Assembly (NCBI GenBank): GCA_027021325.1
Contig: JALUUN010000200.1
Span: 1 to 13,295, forward strand
Direction of reading: 5' to 3'
DNA from: Planctomycetota bacterium
Lineage (GTDB): Bacteria; Planctomycetota; UBA1135
DNA: 13,295 bases
The number at the start of each line of letters is the position of its first letter. Within the stretch, counting starts at the first letter, position 1. A program made the translations under genes and the position numbers. This document shows positions 6,208 to 13,295 of this stretch, piece by piece. The notes below the pieces were generated by a model. The model searched no databases, was not told where the DNA came from, and was given only the letters and a program-made list of their open reading frames with translations.

Positions 6208-7308
6208 GTGGCCGCCCTCGCCGCCTCTCTCCTGGGGATCATGGCCGGGGTCTCCGGCCTCGAGCCCCGGGAGCAGGAGCCCGATCCGCCCGCGGCCGCC
6301 GCCCGGGAGCCCGCTCCCGCGCCGGCGGTCTCTCCAGGGCTCGTCCTGGAGCCCGCTGGCCCCGGCCCGGGTCAGGGCCGCCACATCGTCTTCCTCGCCG
6401 GCGACGAGGAGTACCGGAGCGAGGAGGCCCTCCCCCTCCTGGCCTCGATCCTCGCCGGCCGCCACGGCTTTCGCTGCACGGTCCTCTTCTCCCTGGACCC
6501 GGAGACCGGGGAGATCGACCCGGACGAGCAGACCTGGATGCCCGGCCTCGAGGCCCTGGAGGAGGCCGATCTCTGCGTCGTGTTCCTGCGCTTTCGGGAG
6601 TGGCCCGACGAGCAGATGGCGCACTTCGTGCGCTATGTCGGGTCCGGGCGGCCGCTGGTCGGTCTGCGGACCGCGACGCACGCTTTCGATTACCGCCGGC
6701 GCCCGGAGTCGCCCTACGCCCGCTGGTCCTGGGACAGCCGCGAGTGGCCCGGCGGCTTCGGCCGCCAGGTCCTGGGCGAGACCTGGGTCGCCCACCACGG
6801 CGTCCACGGCCGTGAGTCCACCCGCGGCGTCCCCGATGCCGCGGCCCGGCGCCACCCCATCCTGCGCGGGGTCGGGCCGGGTGTCTGGGGACCGACGGAC
6901 GTCTACGCGGTGCGGGATCTGCCGGCCGGGACGACGGTCGTCCTGCGCGGCCTCGTCCTCCAGGGCATGGACCCTGGCGACCCGCCCGTCGAGGACGGCC
7001 GCAACGACCCGCCCATGCCCCTCCTCTGGACCCGCACCTGGACGTCCCCGGGCGGTCCGGCGCGGGTCGTCTGCTCGACCCTGGGCGCGGCCCGGGACCT
7101 CGCCGCCGAGGACAGCCGCCGCCTCCTCGTGAACGCCATCTACTGGGCGCTGGGCCTCGAGGACCGGATCCCGGAGACCGCCGACGTCCGCCCTCTGGCG
7201 CCCTTCGAGCCCTCGCCCTTCGGCTTCGGGCGCTGGCGCCGTGGGCTGCGCCCCGCGGATCTTGGCGCCGCCCTTCAGGGGGCGGAGACCGGAGGTGGAG
7301 GCGGCTGA
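6208..7308 (+). CDS. Exported ThuA-like domain protein
   Basis: The 366-residue product carries a ThuA-like (class I glutamine amidotransferase-like flavodoxin fold) domain from residue 57: GRHIVFLAGDEEYRSEEALP, then DLCVVFLRFREWPDEQM, GLRTATHAFDY, FGRQVLGETWVAHHG and NAIYWALGLED. This form, with its long C-terminal part (FEPSPFGFG, KPADL-like ending), closely resembles a family abundant in planctomycetes (recalled). ThuA proteins are linked to sugar catabolism, but no enzymatic reaction is established for this branch. The GTG start at 6208 gives a hydrophobic signal segment (1-17), then a Pro/Ala-rich linker (about 22-55); GAGG lies four bases before it. It starts six bases after the selenoprotein stop, so the two are probably one operon with coupled translation. 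Its 3' end overlaps the convergent MATE gene by 34 bases. Confidence 0.85.
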   Translation: MAALAASLLGIMAGVSGLEPREQEPDPPAAAAREPAPAPAVSPGLVLEPAGPGPGQGRHIVFLAGDEEYRSEEALPLLASILAGRHGFRCTVLFSLDPETGEIDPDEQTWMPGLEALEEADLCVVFLRFREWPDEQMAHFVRYVGSGRPLVGLRTATHAFDYRRRPESPYARWSWDSREWPGGFGRQVLGETWVAHHGVHGRESTRGVPDAAARRHPILRGVGPGVWGPTDVYAVRDLPAGTTVVLRGLVLQGMDPGDPPVEDGRNDPPMPLLWTRTWTSPGGPARVVCSTLGAARDLAAEDSRRLLVNAIYWALGLEDRIPETADVRPLAPFEPSPFGFGRWRRGLRPADLGAALQGAETGGGGG

Positions 7309-8696
7309 GGCGGGGGGGGCCCTTCCTCCACCAGCCTCTTCTCACGCCAGACGCCGCTGCGCCAGCGCCTGCGGAAGAGCAGGGCGCCGAGGTAGAGCTC
7401 CGCGCTCCAGAGCAGCCAGACCTCCACCGGCCCCATGCCCCAGTGGTGCACGGCGAGGTAGAGGAGCGGCACCGACAGCCCCCAGGAGCAGAGGATGCCG
7501 GTGCGCATGACCCAGCGGTGGTCGCCGGCCGCGCGCAGTCCGAAGCGGTAGGCGATCTGCAGGGCGTCGGCGAGCTGCCAGACGGCGCCCGCCGCCAGGA
7601 TCCCGGCCCCGAGCGTCACCGCCCGGGCCTCGAAACCCGGGTCGGCGTGGTGCAGGAAGAGCCGCTGCAGGGGGGCGCCGGCCAGGAGGAAGACCAGGCC
7701 CATGCCGCCCATGAGGGGTACGGTCAGCTGCAGGACGCTGCGCAGGGCGCGCTCCGCCGCCGACCAGTCGCGCCGGCCCACGGACCGTCCCACGAGTACC
7801 GAGCCCGCATCGCCGAGGGCCACCGCCGGCATGAAGGAGAAGTGCAGGATCTGGATCGAAGCATTGTGGGCGGCCAGGGCGATGTCTCCGAGTTCGGCGA
7901 TGAACACCGTGGCCAGGCTGAAGGCCGTGACCTCGAGGAAGAACTGGAAGCCGAGGGCGAAGCCGACCTCGAAGACACGGCGCAGGCGCTTCCAGTGCGG
8001 CCGCAGCTCCGCCCAGGCCGGGGTGCGGTGCCGCAGCCCGGCGCCGAGGCCCAGGAGCAGGGCCAGGGAGACGCTGTCGGCGAGCCCGGTTCCCAGGGCG
8101 GCGCCGCGCACGCCGAGGCGGGGCAGCCCCAGGTGGCCGAAGATGAGGGCCCAGTTGAAGAGGATGTTCAGGGGGTGGGCCAGGAGGTCGGCGGCCATGG
8201 GCAGGCGCGTCCGCTCCGTCGCCCGGTAGTACTCGGCCAGACTCAGGGCCAGGAGATAGGGCAGGGACCACTGCAGCCGCACCTCGAGATAGGAGGCGGC
8301 CATGCTCCGGGCCTCGGGGCTCAGGTCGTGGGTGCCGGGCAGCCGCGGGAAGAGCGCCGGCACGGCCTGCGAAAGCAGCAGGGTGCCCAGGCCGAGGAGG
8401 GCGGCCAGATAGAAGGCCTGGGCGCCGAAGGAGAGGCCGCGGGCGGGGTCACCGGCGCCCCGATGCTGGCTGATGAGGCTCTTCTGCCCGCGCAAGAGCC
8501 CCATGGCGAAGGCCAGGACGGTGAAGGACAGGACCGTCGCCAGGCCCATCCCCGCCAGGGCCTCGACCCCGAGGCGCCCGACCATGAGGGCGTCCACCAC
8601 CCCCTTGAGGGTGTAGGAGATCATGGAGACGCCGATCGGCCAGGCGAGGAGGAGGACCTCACGCCGGCTGCCGGGGACGGGGAGCGAGGACGGCAT
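7275..8696 (-). CDS. MATE-family multidrug/toxin efflux transporter
   Basis: A 473-residue inner-membrane protein with about 12 hydrophobic helices in two halves, the usual MATE size and layout. These carriers exchange drugs or metabolites for Na+ or H+. The first helix leads into DALMVGRLG (35-43), a typical MATE loop after TM1, and the second half repeats the pattern (FGL/FQFFLEVTAFSLATVFIAELG). The ATG at 8696 is chosen because the 64 residues upstream in the same frame are Arg/Ser-rich and lie antisense to the next gene. No good ribosome site is present. A minus-strand TATCAT at 8733-8728 could be a -10 box. The C-terminus is a soft proline-rich tail (PPPPQPPPPP) encoded by a G/C homopolymer stretch (G8 on the plus strand near 7311-7318), where a length error would alter only the tail. 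Confidence 0.92.
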   Translation of the reverse strand: MPSSLPVPGSRREVLLLAWPIGVSMISYTLKGVVDALMVGRLGVEALAGMGLATVLSFTVLAFAMGLLRGQKSLISQHRGAGDPARGLSFGAQAFYLAALLGLGTLLLSQAVPALFPRLPGTHDLSPEARSMAASYLEVRLQWSLPYLLALSLAEYYRATERTRLPMAADLLAHPLNILFNWALIFGHLGLPRLGVRGAALGTGLADSVSLALLLGLGAGLRHRTPAWAELRPHWKRLRRVFEVGFALGFQFFLEVTAFSLATVFIAELGDIALAAHNASIQILHFSFMPAVALGDAGSVLVGRSVGRRDWSAAERALRSVLQLTVPLMGGMGLVFLLAGAPLQRLFLHHADPGFEARAVTLGAGILAAGAVWQLADALQIAYRFGLRAAGDHRWVMRTGILCSWGLSVPLLYLAVHHWGMGPVEVWLLWSAELYLGALLFRRRWRSGVWREKRLVEEGPPPPQPPPPPVSAP

Positions 8697-8763
8697 GGCG
8701 CGGGTCCGCCGGGAGGTCGGAAGGCGGAATGATAGCCTGCGGAGCGCGAGACCCCGGCTACCG

Positions 8764-10353
8764 ATGCGCTTCCTGCCCCCCCTGTCCCTGCTCCTCGCCT
8801 GCGCCCCGGAGGCGCCCGCCCGCATGGCCCAGGAACCCGACGCCTTCGTCCGCGCCCCCGACCTCGTCGGCCGCGAATGGCTGAACACGGACCGGCCCCT
8901 CGCTTCCTGGAAGGAGGATCTGCGCGGCCAGGTCGTCCTCCTCGACTTCTGGACCTATTGCTGCATCAACTGCATGCACATCCTCCCGGATCTGGAGCGC
9001 CTGGAGGAGGAGTTCCGCGAGGAGCCTTTCCTCGTCATCGGCGTCCACTCGGCGAAGTTCGAGCAGGAGTCGGACCCCCGCAACATCCGTGAGGCCATGA
9101 AGCGCTACCACATCCGGCACCCGGTGGTGGTGGACGAGAACATGCGCATCTGGCGGAGCTTTGCCGTCCGTGCCTGGCCGACCCTGGTCCTGGTGGATCC
9201 GGAGGGACGGGTGGTGCGTCAGCTCAGCGGCGAGGGGCACTACGAGACCTTGCGTGCCGAGATCCGCAGCCTCCTCGACCGGCACCGGGAGAAGGGAAAC
9301 CTGGCGCCGGCGCCGCTCCGTCCGCGTCTGGAGGAGACGCCTTCGGGGCGCCTGCGCTATCCCGGGAAACTGCGCTTCCATGAAGGACGCCTCTATGTGA
9401 GCAACAGCAGCGGCCACGAGGTCCTCGAGGTGGATCCCGCCAGCGGCCGCATCCTGCGCGCCTTCGGTGCCCTGGGCGAGTCCGGTCTGCGCGACGGCAC
9501 TCCCGCCGAGGCCCGCTTCCACAATCCGCAGGGTCTGGCTGTCCTCGGCGGGGCACTCTATGTGGCGGACACGGACAACCACGCCCTGCGCCGCATCGAT
9601 CTCTCGAGTGGACGGGTCGAGACGGTGGCGGGGACCGGTGCGCAGGCGCGGGGGCGCCCGCGGGAGGGGCCGGCGCGAGAGCAGGAGCTGAACAGCCCCT
9701 GGGCCCTGGAGCCCGACGGCGGGCGCCTCCATGTCGCCATGGCCGGCTGCCATCAACTCTGGACCTTCGATCCTGCCACGGGGCGGATCGAGCTCCTGGC
9801 CGGCAGCGGTTGGGAGAACATCGTGGACGGCCGGGCGCGTCCGCAGGGTCCGCTCACACGCCTGAGCCTGCGCGCCTCCGCCGCCCTCGCGCAGCCCAGC
9901 GGGCTCGCGCTCCAGGGGCGGCGCCTGTGGTTCGCCGACAGCGAGGTCAGCGCCCTGCGCTACGTGGACCTGGATGCGGGGCGCGTCGTGACCCTCTTCG
10001 GGACCGGCCTCTTCGACTTCGGGGACCGCGACGGCGGCCCGGGCGAGGTTCTCCTCCAGCATCCCCTTGGAGTCGCCGTCCACGGACGCCACCTCCTCGT
10101 CGCCGACACCTACAACAACAAGATCAAGCGCGTGGATCCGGAGGCGCCCTCCTGCGAGAGCCTCTACGGAAGCGGCGAGCCGGAGCCCTCCGCCGGGGGA
10201 GGGTTGAGCTTCTGGGAGCCGGGTGGCCTGGATGTGGCCGGGGACACTCTCTACGTCGCCGACACGAACCACCATCGCATCGTGGCGGTGGACCTGCGAA
10301 GCGGTGCCTGGCGGGTGCTCCTGCCGACTGCGGAGCCGGGCGGGGAGGACTGA
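8764..10353 (+). CDS. Thioredoxin-fold/NHL-repeat protein (NHLRC2-like), lipoprotein-like N-terminus
   Basis: The 529-residue protein starts with a short hydrophobic stretch and a lipobox-like LLAC (C13), suggesting a lipoprotein, though the leader is short. Residues about 25-175 are a TlpA/AhpC-like thioredoxin domain with WTYCCINCMHILPD; the redox pair would be C67 and C70, as in human NHLRC2. Residues about 195-525 are NHL repeats forming a beta-propeller, with recurring NPQGLAV, YVADTDNHALRRID and VADTYNNKIKRVD units. The domain order, thioredoxin then NHL, is that of NHLRC2; the function in bacteria is not established, perhaps redox work on an envelope partner. The start is not backed by a ribosome site, and the longer frame from 8623 runs antisense over the MATE gene. 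The downstream GT9 gene is coupled: its ribosome site overlaps this stop. Confidence 0.88.
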   Translation: MRFLPPLSLLLACAPEAPARMAQEPDAFVRAPDLVGREWLNTDRPLASWKEDLRGQVVLLDFWTYCCINCMHILPDLERLEEEFREEPFLVIGVHSAKFEQESDPRNIREAMKRYHIRHPVVVDENMRIWRSFAVRAWPTLVLVDPEGRVVRQLSGEGHYETLRAEIRSLLDRHREKGNLAPAPLRPRLEETPSGRLRYPGKLRFHEGRLYVSNSSGHEVLEVDPASGRILRAFGALGESGLRDGTPAEARFHNPQGLAVLGGALYVADTDNHALRRIDLSSGRVETVAGTGAQARGRPREGPAREQELNSPWALEPDGGRLHVAMAGCHQLWTFDPATGRIELLAGSGWENIVDGRARPQGPLTRLSLRASAALAQPSGLALQGRRLWFADSEVSALRYVDLDAGRVVTLFGTGLFDFGDRDGGPGEVLLQHPLGVAVHGRHLLVADTYNNKIKRVDPEAPSCESLYGSGEPEPSAGGGLSFWEPGGLDVAGDTLYVADTNHHRIVAVDLRSGAWRVLLPTAEPGGED

Positions 10354-10364
10354 GGAGCGAAGGC

Positions 10365-11399
10365 GTGGCCGCTGCCGGGGGCGCGACCCTGATCGTGGAC
10401 ACTTCCTTTCTGGGGGATGTCCTCTGCGCCGAGCCCCTGGTGCGCGCTGTGGCGCGGCGCTGGCCCGAGGCGCCCGTGGACTTCCTGACCTCCCCCGGCG
10501 GCGCCGAGGTCCTGCGCGGCCACCCGGATCTGCGCGAGATCCTGGTCTTCGACAAGCGCGGCGCCGACCGGGGGCCGTGCGGGCTCCTGCGCACCGCCCG
10601 GCGCCTGGGCCGCCGCGGCTATGCCCGGGCTCTCTGCAGCCACCGTTCCTGGCGGACTGCCGCTCTCCTGCGCCTGGCCGGCATCCCCGAGCGCACCGGC
10701 TTCCACGACGCGTCCGGCGCCTGGCTCTACAGCCGCCGGGTCCGCTACCGGCCCGAGCTCCACGAGATCGAGCGCAACCTGGAACTCGTGGGCGGCGGTG
10801 CCTGGGAGCCGCCGCGCCTGTATCCCGGACCGGCCGAGGAGGCCCGGGCGCGGGAGCTCCTGCCGGAGCCCGGCGCCGTGGCCCTGGCGCCCGGCTCCCT
10901 GTGGACGACCAAGCGCTGGCCCCGGGAGCACTTCGCGACCGTCCTCCGGAGCCTGGTCCGGGCCGGCCGTTCCTGCGTCCTCCTCGGAGGCCGCGAGGAC
11001 GTGGATCTCTGTGCCGAGGTCCTCCTCGAGAGCGGCCTGGCGCCCGAGGAGGAGGGACAGGTGCGCCTCCTCGCCGGTTGCACCAGCCTGCGCGAGTCCT
11101 TCGCCGTTCTGCGCCGCTGTGCAGCCCTGCTCACGAACGACAGCGCCCCCATGCACCTGGGGGTCGCCGCCGGCATCCCCGTGGTCGCCCTCTACTGCAG
11201 CACGCTTCCTGCCTTTGGCTTCGCCCCGCGCGGCCCCCGGGACCGGGTCCTCGAGGTCGAGGGCCTGGCCTGCCGCCCCTGCGGCATCCACGGCCGCAGG
11301 TCCTGCCCGGAAGGACACTTCCGCTGCGGGCGGGACCTGCTCCCGGCCCGCGCCGTGGAGGCCCTCCTGGCGGCCGCGGCGGCGTCCACCGCCGGCTGA
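10365..11399 (+). CDS. ADP-heptose:LPS heptosyltransferase-like glycosyltransferase, GT9 family
   Basis: A 344-residue glycosyltransferase of family GT9 (WaaC/WaaF/RfaF type), which moves heptose from ADP-heptose onto the lipopolysaccharide core at the cytoplasmic face of the inner membrane. Seen motifs: LIVDTSFLGDVL (9-20, with D18 in the position of the catalytic Asp), KRWP (183-186, donor binding), GCTSLRE, TNDSAPMHL (257-265, N258-D259-S260, H264) followed by GVAAGIPVVALY, and a C-terminal Cys-rich CRPCGIHGRRSCPEGHFRCG typical of heptosyltransferases. The length fits the family. The GTG start is supported by GAGGAG (10352-10357) seven bases away, overlapping the stop of the NHL gene, so translation is coupled. 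Acceptor identity is unknown, and no other LPS genes are in the window. Confidence 0.9.
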   Translation: MAAAGGATLIVDTSFLGDVLCAEPLVRAVARRWPEAPVDFLTSPGGAEVLRGHPDLREILVFDKRGADRGPCGLLRTARRLGRRGYARALCSHRSWRTAALLRLAGIPERTGFHDASGAWLYSRRVRYRPELHEIERNLELVGGGAWEPPRLYPGPAEEARARELLPEPGAVALAPGSLWTTKRWPREHFATVLRSLVRAGRSCVLLGGREDVDLCAEVLLESGLAPEEEGQVRLLAGCTSLRESFAVLRRCAALLTNDSAPMHLGVAAGIPVVALYCSTLPAFGFAPRGPRDRVLEVEGLACRPCGIHGRRSCPEGHFRCGRDLLPARAVEALLAAAAASTAG

Positions 11400-11431
11400 C
11401 GGTTTCTCCACAGCCCTTCCCCCGGAGGTCC

Positions 11432-11449
11432 ACAACATGTTGGTGTTGT
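11432..11449. repeat. Inverted repeat downstream of the GT9 gene
   Basis: ACAACA (11432-11437) and TGTTGT (11444-11449) are perfect arms; inside them CAACATGTTG (11433-11442) is itself a full 10-base palindrome. GGAG (11424-11427) and CTCC (11450-11453) extend the outer stem past a bulge. It could be a terminator-like hairpin or a repressor operator; the identity of a regulator cannot be told. Confidence 0.4.
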
Positions 11450-11484
11450 CTCCCTCGATGCCCGCCAAATCTGGGGAGAGGCCG

Positions 11485-11513
11485 TTGCCCGGATCCCTGA
11501 CGAGGGGTAGGCT
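11485..11513 (+). promoter_or_regulatory. Possible sigma-70 promoter of nrdJ
   Basis: TTGCCC (11485-11490) and TAGGCT (11508-11513) are separated by exactly 17 bases. The matches are 4/6 and 3/6, so only the spacing is strong. A start near 11520 would give a leader of about 125 bases. Confidence 0.3.
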
Positions 11514-11521
11514 CGAACGTC

Positions 11522-11617
11522 CGGCCGGGAGACGCACCGCTGGTTGGGGCCCGGCCGCTCCGAGACCACCCTTCCCATCGTAACCGGCTGGTATGGCGCG
11601 ACTTGCGTTCGCCAGCC
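11522..11617 (+). promoter_or_regulatory. Structured 5' leader of nrdJ (two hairpins)
   Basis: Hairpin 1 has a perfect 8-bp stem, CGGCCGGG (11522-11529) with CCCGGCCG (11550-11557), and a 20-base loop. Hairpin 2 stacks GGCT/AGCC (11586-11589, 11614-11617) on GGCG/CGCC (11595-11598, 11610-11613). Both contain a motif ACCG(G)CTGGT followed by TGG or ATGG. A compact folded leader ahead of a ribonucleotide reductase suggests control, but no known riboswitch core was recognised. Confidence 0.4.
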
Positions 11618-11646
11618 CAGGAGCCAGAGAGGACACGAGAAGCCGT

Positions 11647-13295
11647 ATGAAGCCCAGTGGGGACGTGAAGAAGGCCGCGGCGAAGATGCGCCGCCAACGG
11701 CAGGCCCAGGCGGGCGGCGCTGCGGCACCGGGGATGCCCCGGGACCTGCCGGATCCGGTGCTGACCGCCAACGCCGAGAAGGTGCTGGCGAACCGCTACC
11801 TGAAGAAGGACAAGATCACCGGCGAGGTCGTCGAGACCCCCAAGGAGCTCTTCTGGCGGGTGGCCTGCGCCGTGGCGGCGCCGGAGTTCGAGCGCTCCGA
11901 GACCGGCGGCATGCACTGGGCGCGCCGCTACTACGAACTCATGGCGACCGGCACCTTCATGCCGAACTCGCCGACCCTCATGAACGCCGGCCGCGAGATG
12001 GGGATGCTCTCGGCCTGCTTCGTCCTGCCGGTCGAGGACTCCATCGACGGCATCTTCACCACCCTCAAGCATGTCGCCCAGATCCAGAAGGCCGGCGGCG
12101 GCACCGGCTTCTCCTTCTCGCGTCTGCGTCCCGACGGCGACATCGTCGCCAGCTCCGGCGGCCAGACCAGCGGGCCGCTGTCCTTCATCGATGCCTACTC
12201 CGCCGGCACCGACGCCATTCAGCAGGGTGCCTTCCGGCGCGGCGCCAACATGGGCGTCCTGCACTGCAGCCACCCGGACGTGGTGGAGTTCATCCGCGCC
12301 AAGGACGACCTCACGCGCTGGACGAACTACAACGTCTCCGTGGCCGTCACCGAGGAGTGGATGAAGACCGCCACCGAGCACCCGGCCGAGCCGGCGGTGG
12401 TCGTCAACCCGCGCAACCAGCAGCGCGCCTGGCTGCGCCGCCTGGAACCGGGGGGCCGGCGCATCAGCCGGGCCGATTACGAGGCCTACGCCGCCGGCGC
12501 GCCTGATCCCGAGGCGCAGTACTGGACCTATGGCGAGATCCTGGACCTCGTCATCCACTACGCCTGGAAGAACGGCGAGCCGGGGATGCTCTTCATCGAC
12601 CGCGCCAACGCCGACAACCAGGTGCCGCAGCTCGGGCAGTACGAGGCCACGAACCCCTGCGGCGAGCAGTGGCTTCTGCCCTACTCCTCCTGCAACCTCG
12701 GCTCCATCAACCTCGGCCGCTTCTACAAGACCGAGGCCCCGGAGAGCGCCTCCTGGCAGGACCGCTTCGACTGGGAGGCCTTCGACGAGGTGGTGAACGA
12801 CTGCACCCGCTTCCTGGACGACGTCGTCACCATCAACCGATTCCCGATCGAGGAGATCCGGAAGCGCGCCGACGAGGAGCGCCGCATCGGCCTGGGCGTC
12901 ATGGGCTTCGCCGACCTCCTCTACCGGCTGGGCATCCGCTACGGCTCCGACGAGTCCATGGACGTGGCCCGGGCGCTGTCCAAGCGCCTGCTGGAGCAGG
13001 CCACCCGGGCCTCGGAGCGCCTGGTCTCCGAGGAGGGACTCGAGCCCTTCGGCGCCTGGGAGGGCTCGCTGCCGGACCAGCTCGGCCTGCCGAAGCGCCG
13101 GAACTCCCACCTCACCACCGTGGCGCCGACCGGGACGATCTCGATCATCGCCGGCTGCAGCGGCGGCATCGAGCCGCTCTTCTCCCTGGCCTTCAAGCGC
13201 CAGGTGATGAAGGACGCCGACGGCAGGCCCGTTGTCATGAACGAGGTGCACGCCGACTTCCGGGCCGCCCTGGAAAAGGCCGGCTACTCGCGCCA
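11647..13295 (+). CDS. nrdJ: Adenosylcobalamin-dependent (class II) ribonucleoside-diphosphate reductase, 5' part
   Basis: Codons 1-549 of a class II ribonucleotide reductase, which reduces ribonucleotides to deoxyribonucleotides using adenosylcobalamin as radical source, without oxygen or an NrdB subunit. The gene runs off the window. The basic N-terminus (to about 30) precedes the reductase core. Key residues: NSPTLMNAG (107-115), C124 in LSACFVLPV, and NPCGE (336-340), where C338 is the thiyl radical cysteine with N336 and E340, and C349 eleven residues later. C124 and C349 form the redox pair, with the spacing seen in the Thermotoga enzyme. PTGTISIIAGCSGGIEP is a typical active-site loop. 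A possible earlier in-frame ATG at 11593 would add 18 residues; 11647 is preferred, with weak GAGAGG/GAGAAG before it. Cobalamin supply is implied. Confidence 0.93.
   Translation, partial: MKPSGDVKKAAAKMRRQRQAQAGGAAAPGMPRDLPDPVLTANAEKVLANRYLKKDKITGEVVETPKELFWRVACAVAAPEFERSETGGMHWARRYYELMATGTFMPNSPTLMNAGREMGMLSACFVLPVEDSIDGIFTTLKHVAQIQKAGGGTGFSFSRLRPDGDIVASSGGQTSGPLSFIDAYSAGTDAIQQGAFRRGANMGVLHCSHPDVVEFIRAKDDLTRWTNYNVSVAVTEEWMKTATEHPAEPAVVVNPRNQQRAWLRRLEPGGRRISRADYEAYAAGAPDPEAQYWTYGEILDLVIHYAWKNGEPGMLFIDRANADNQVPQLGQYEATNPCGEQWLLPYSSCNLGSINLGRFYKTEAPESASWQDRFDWEAFDEVVNDCTRFLDDVVTINRFPIEEIRKRADEERRIGLGVMGFADLLYRLGIRYGSDESMDVARALSKRLLEQATRASERLVSEEGLEPFGAWEGSLPDQLGLPKRRNSHLTTVAPTGTISIIAGCSGGIEPLFSLAFKRQVMKDADGRPVVMNEVHADFRAALEKAGYSR

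Noticed and set aside
5452..6855. Single 467-codon minus-strand gene across the selenoprotein region
   Set aside because: Only its last part (5760 to 5452) looks coding; the rest is antisense to the SelW-like and ThuA-like genes, which have clear family motifs.
8623..8763. Longer N-terminus for the NHLRC2-like protein
   Set aside because: It would run antisense over the first codons of the MATE gene and put basic residues ahead of the hydrophobic leader.
11520..11632. Classical cobalamin riboswitch before nrdJ
   Set aside because: Only a B12-box-like stretch and a CGCGACT stretch were found; the GGTG-A-CC core of the known riboswitch was not seen. B12 riboswitches usually repress B12-independent isozymes, not nrdJ.
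11131..13251. Minus-strand open frame of 706 codons
   Set aside because: It is the shadow of nrdJ, whose plus-strand frame shows all class II reductase active-site residues.

Overview
The window is very GC-rich with strong G/C third-position bias, and looks like chromosomal DNA of a Gram-negative bacterium, most likely a member of the Planctomycetota (inference). Support comes from an FG-GAP-type secreted protein ending in a C-terminal domain typical of planctomycete surface proteins, a ThuA-like protein of a planctomycete-style family, a ClpS variant with an Asp-rich loop, a class II ribonucleotide reductase and an ADP-heptose-type glycosyltransferase, which implies LPS or a similar outer-membrane glycan. 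No mobile element, phage gene, CRISPR array, rRNA or tRNA was seen.

Layout. 1-582 (+): 3' part of a secreted FG-GAP protein. 825-2381 (+): secreted M12B (reprolysin/ADAM-like) zinc metalloprotease, closed by a strong hairpin shared with the convergent clpS. 2478-2795 (-): clpS variant. 2796-3115: non-coding, with a T-tailed terminator-like hairpin and other hairpins ahead of clpS. 3116-4243 (-) and 4324-5448 (+): a divergent pair, a zinc-ribbon protein with one C-terminal membrane helix and an SPFH protein with two C-terminal zinc ribbons; such pairs probably work together at membranes. 5452-5760 (-): small unknown protein. 5962-6201 (+): a SelW/Rdx-family selenoprotein whose in-frame TGA a standard gene caller reads as a stop. 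6208-7308 (+): exported ThuA-like protein six bases further on. 7275-8696 (-): MATE transporter, overlapping the ThuA gene tail to tail. 8764-10353 (+): lipoprotein-like thioredoxin/NHL-repeat protein related to NHLRC2. 10365-11399 (+): heptosyltransferase-like GT9 enzyme, translationally coupled to it. 11647-13295 (+): 5' part of nrdJ, with a hairpin-rich leader.

The best discovery is the selenoprotein. The codon TGA 5992-5994 lies at the position of the second redox cysteine (CxxU), the reading frame on both sides matches the SelW/Rdx fold, and a perfect 7-bp hairpin with a G-starting loop sits at bacterial SECIS distance downstream. The organism must therefore have selA/B/C/D elsewhere if the protein is made. 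Other points worth attention are the structured leaders of nrdJ and clpS, the ClpS pocket substitutions and the zinc-ribbon/SPFH pair. Most genes are otherwise ordinary housekeeping or envelope functions.
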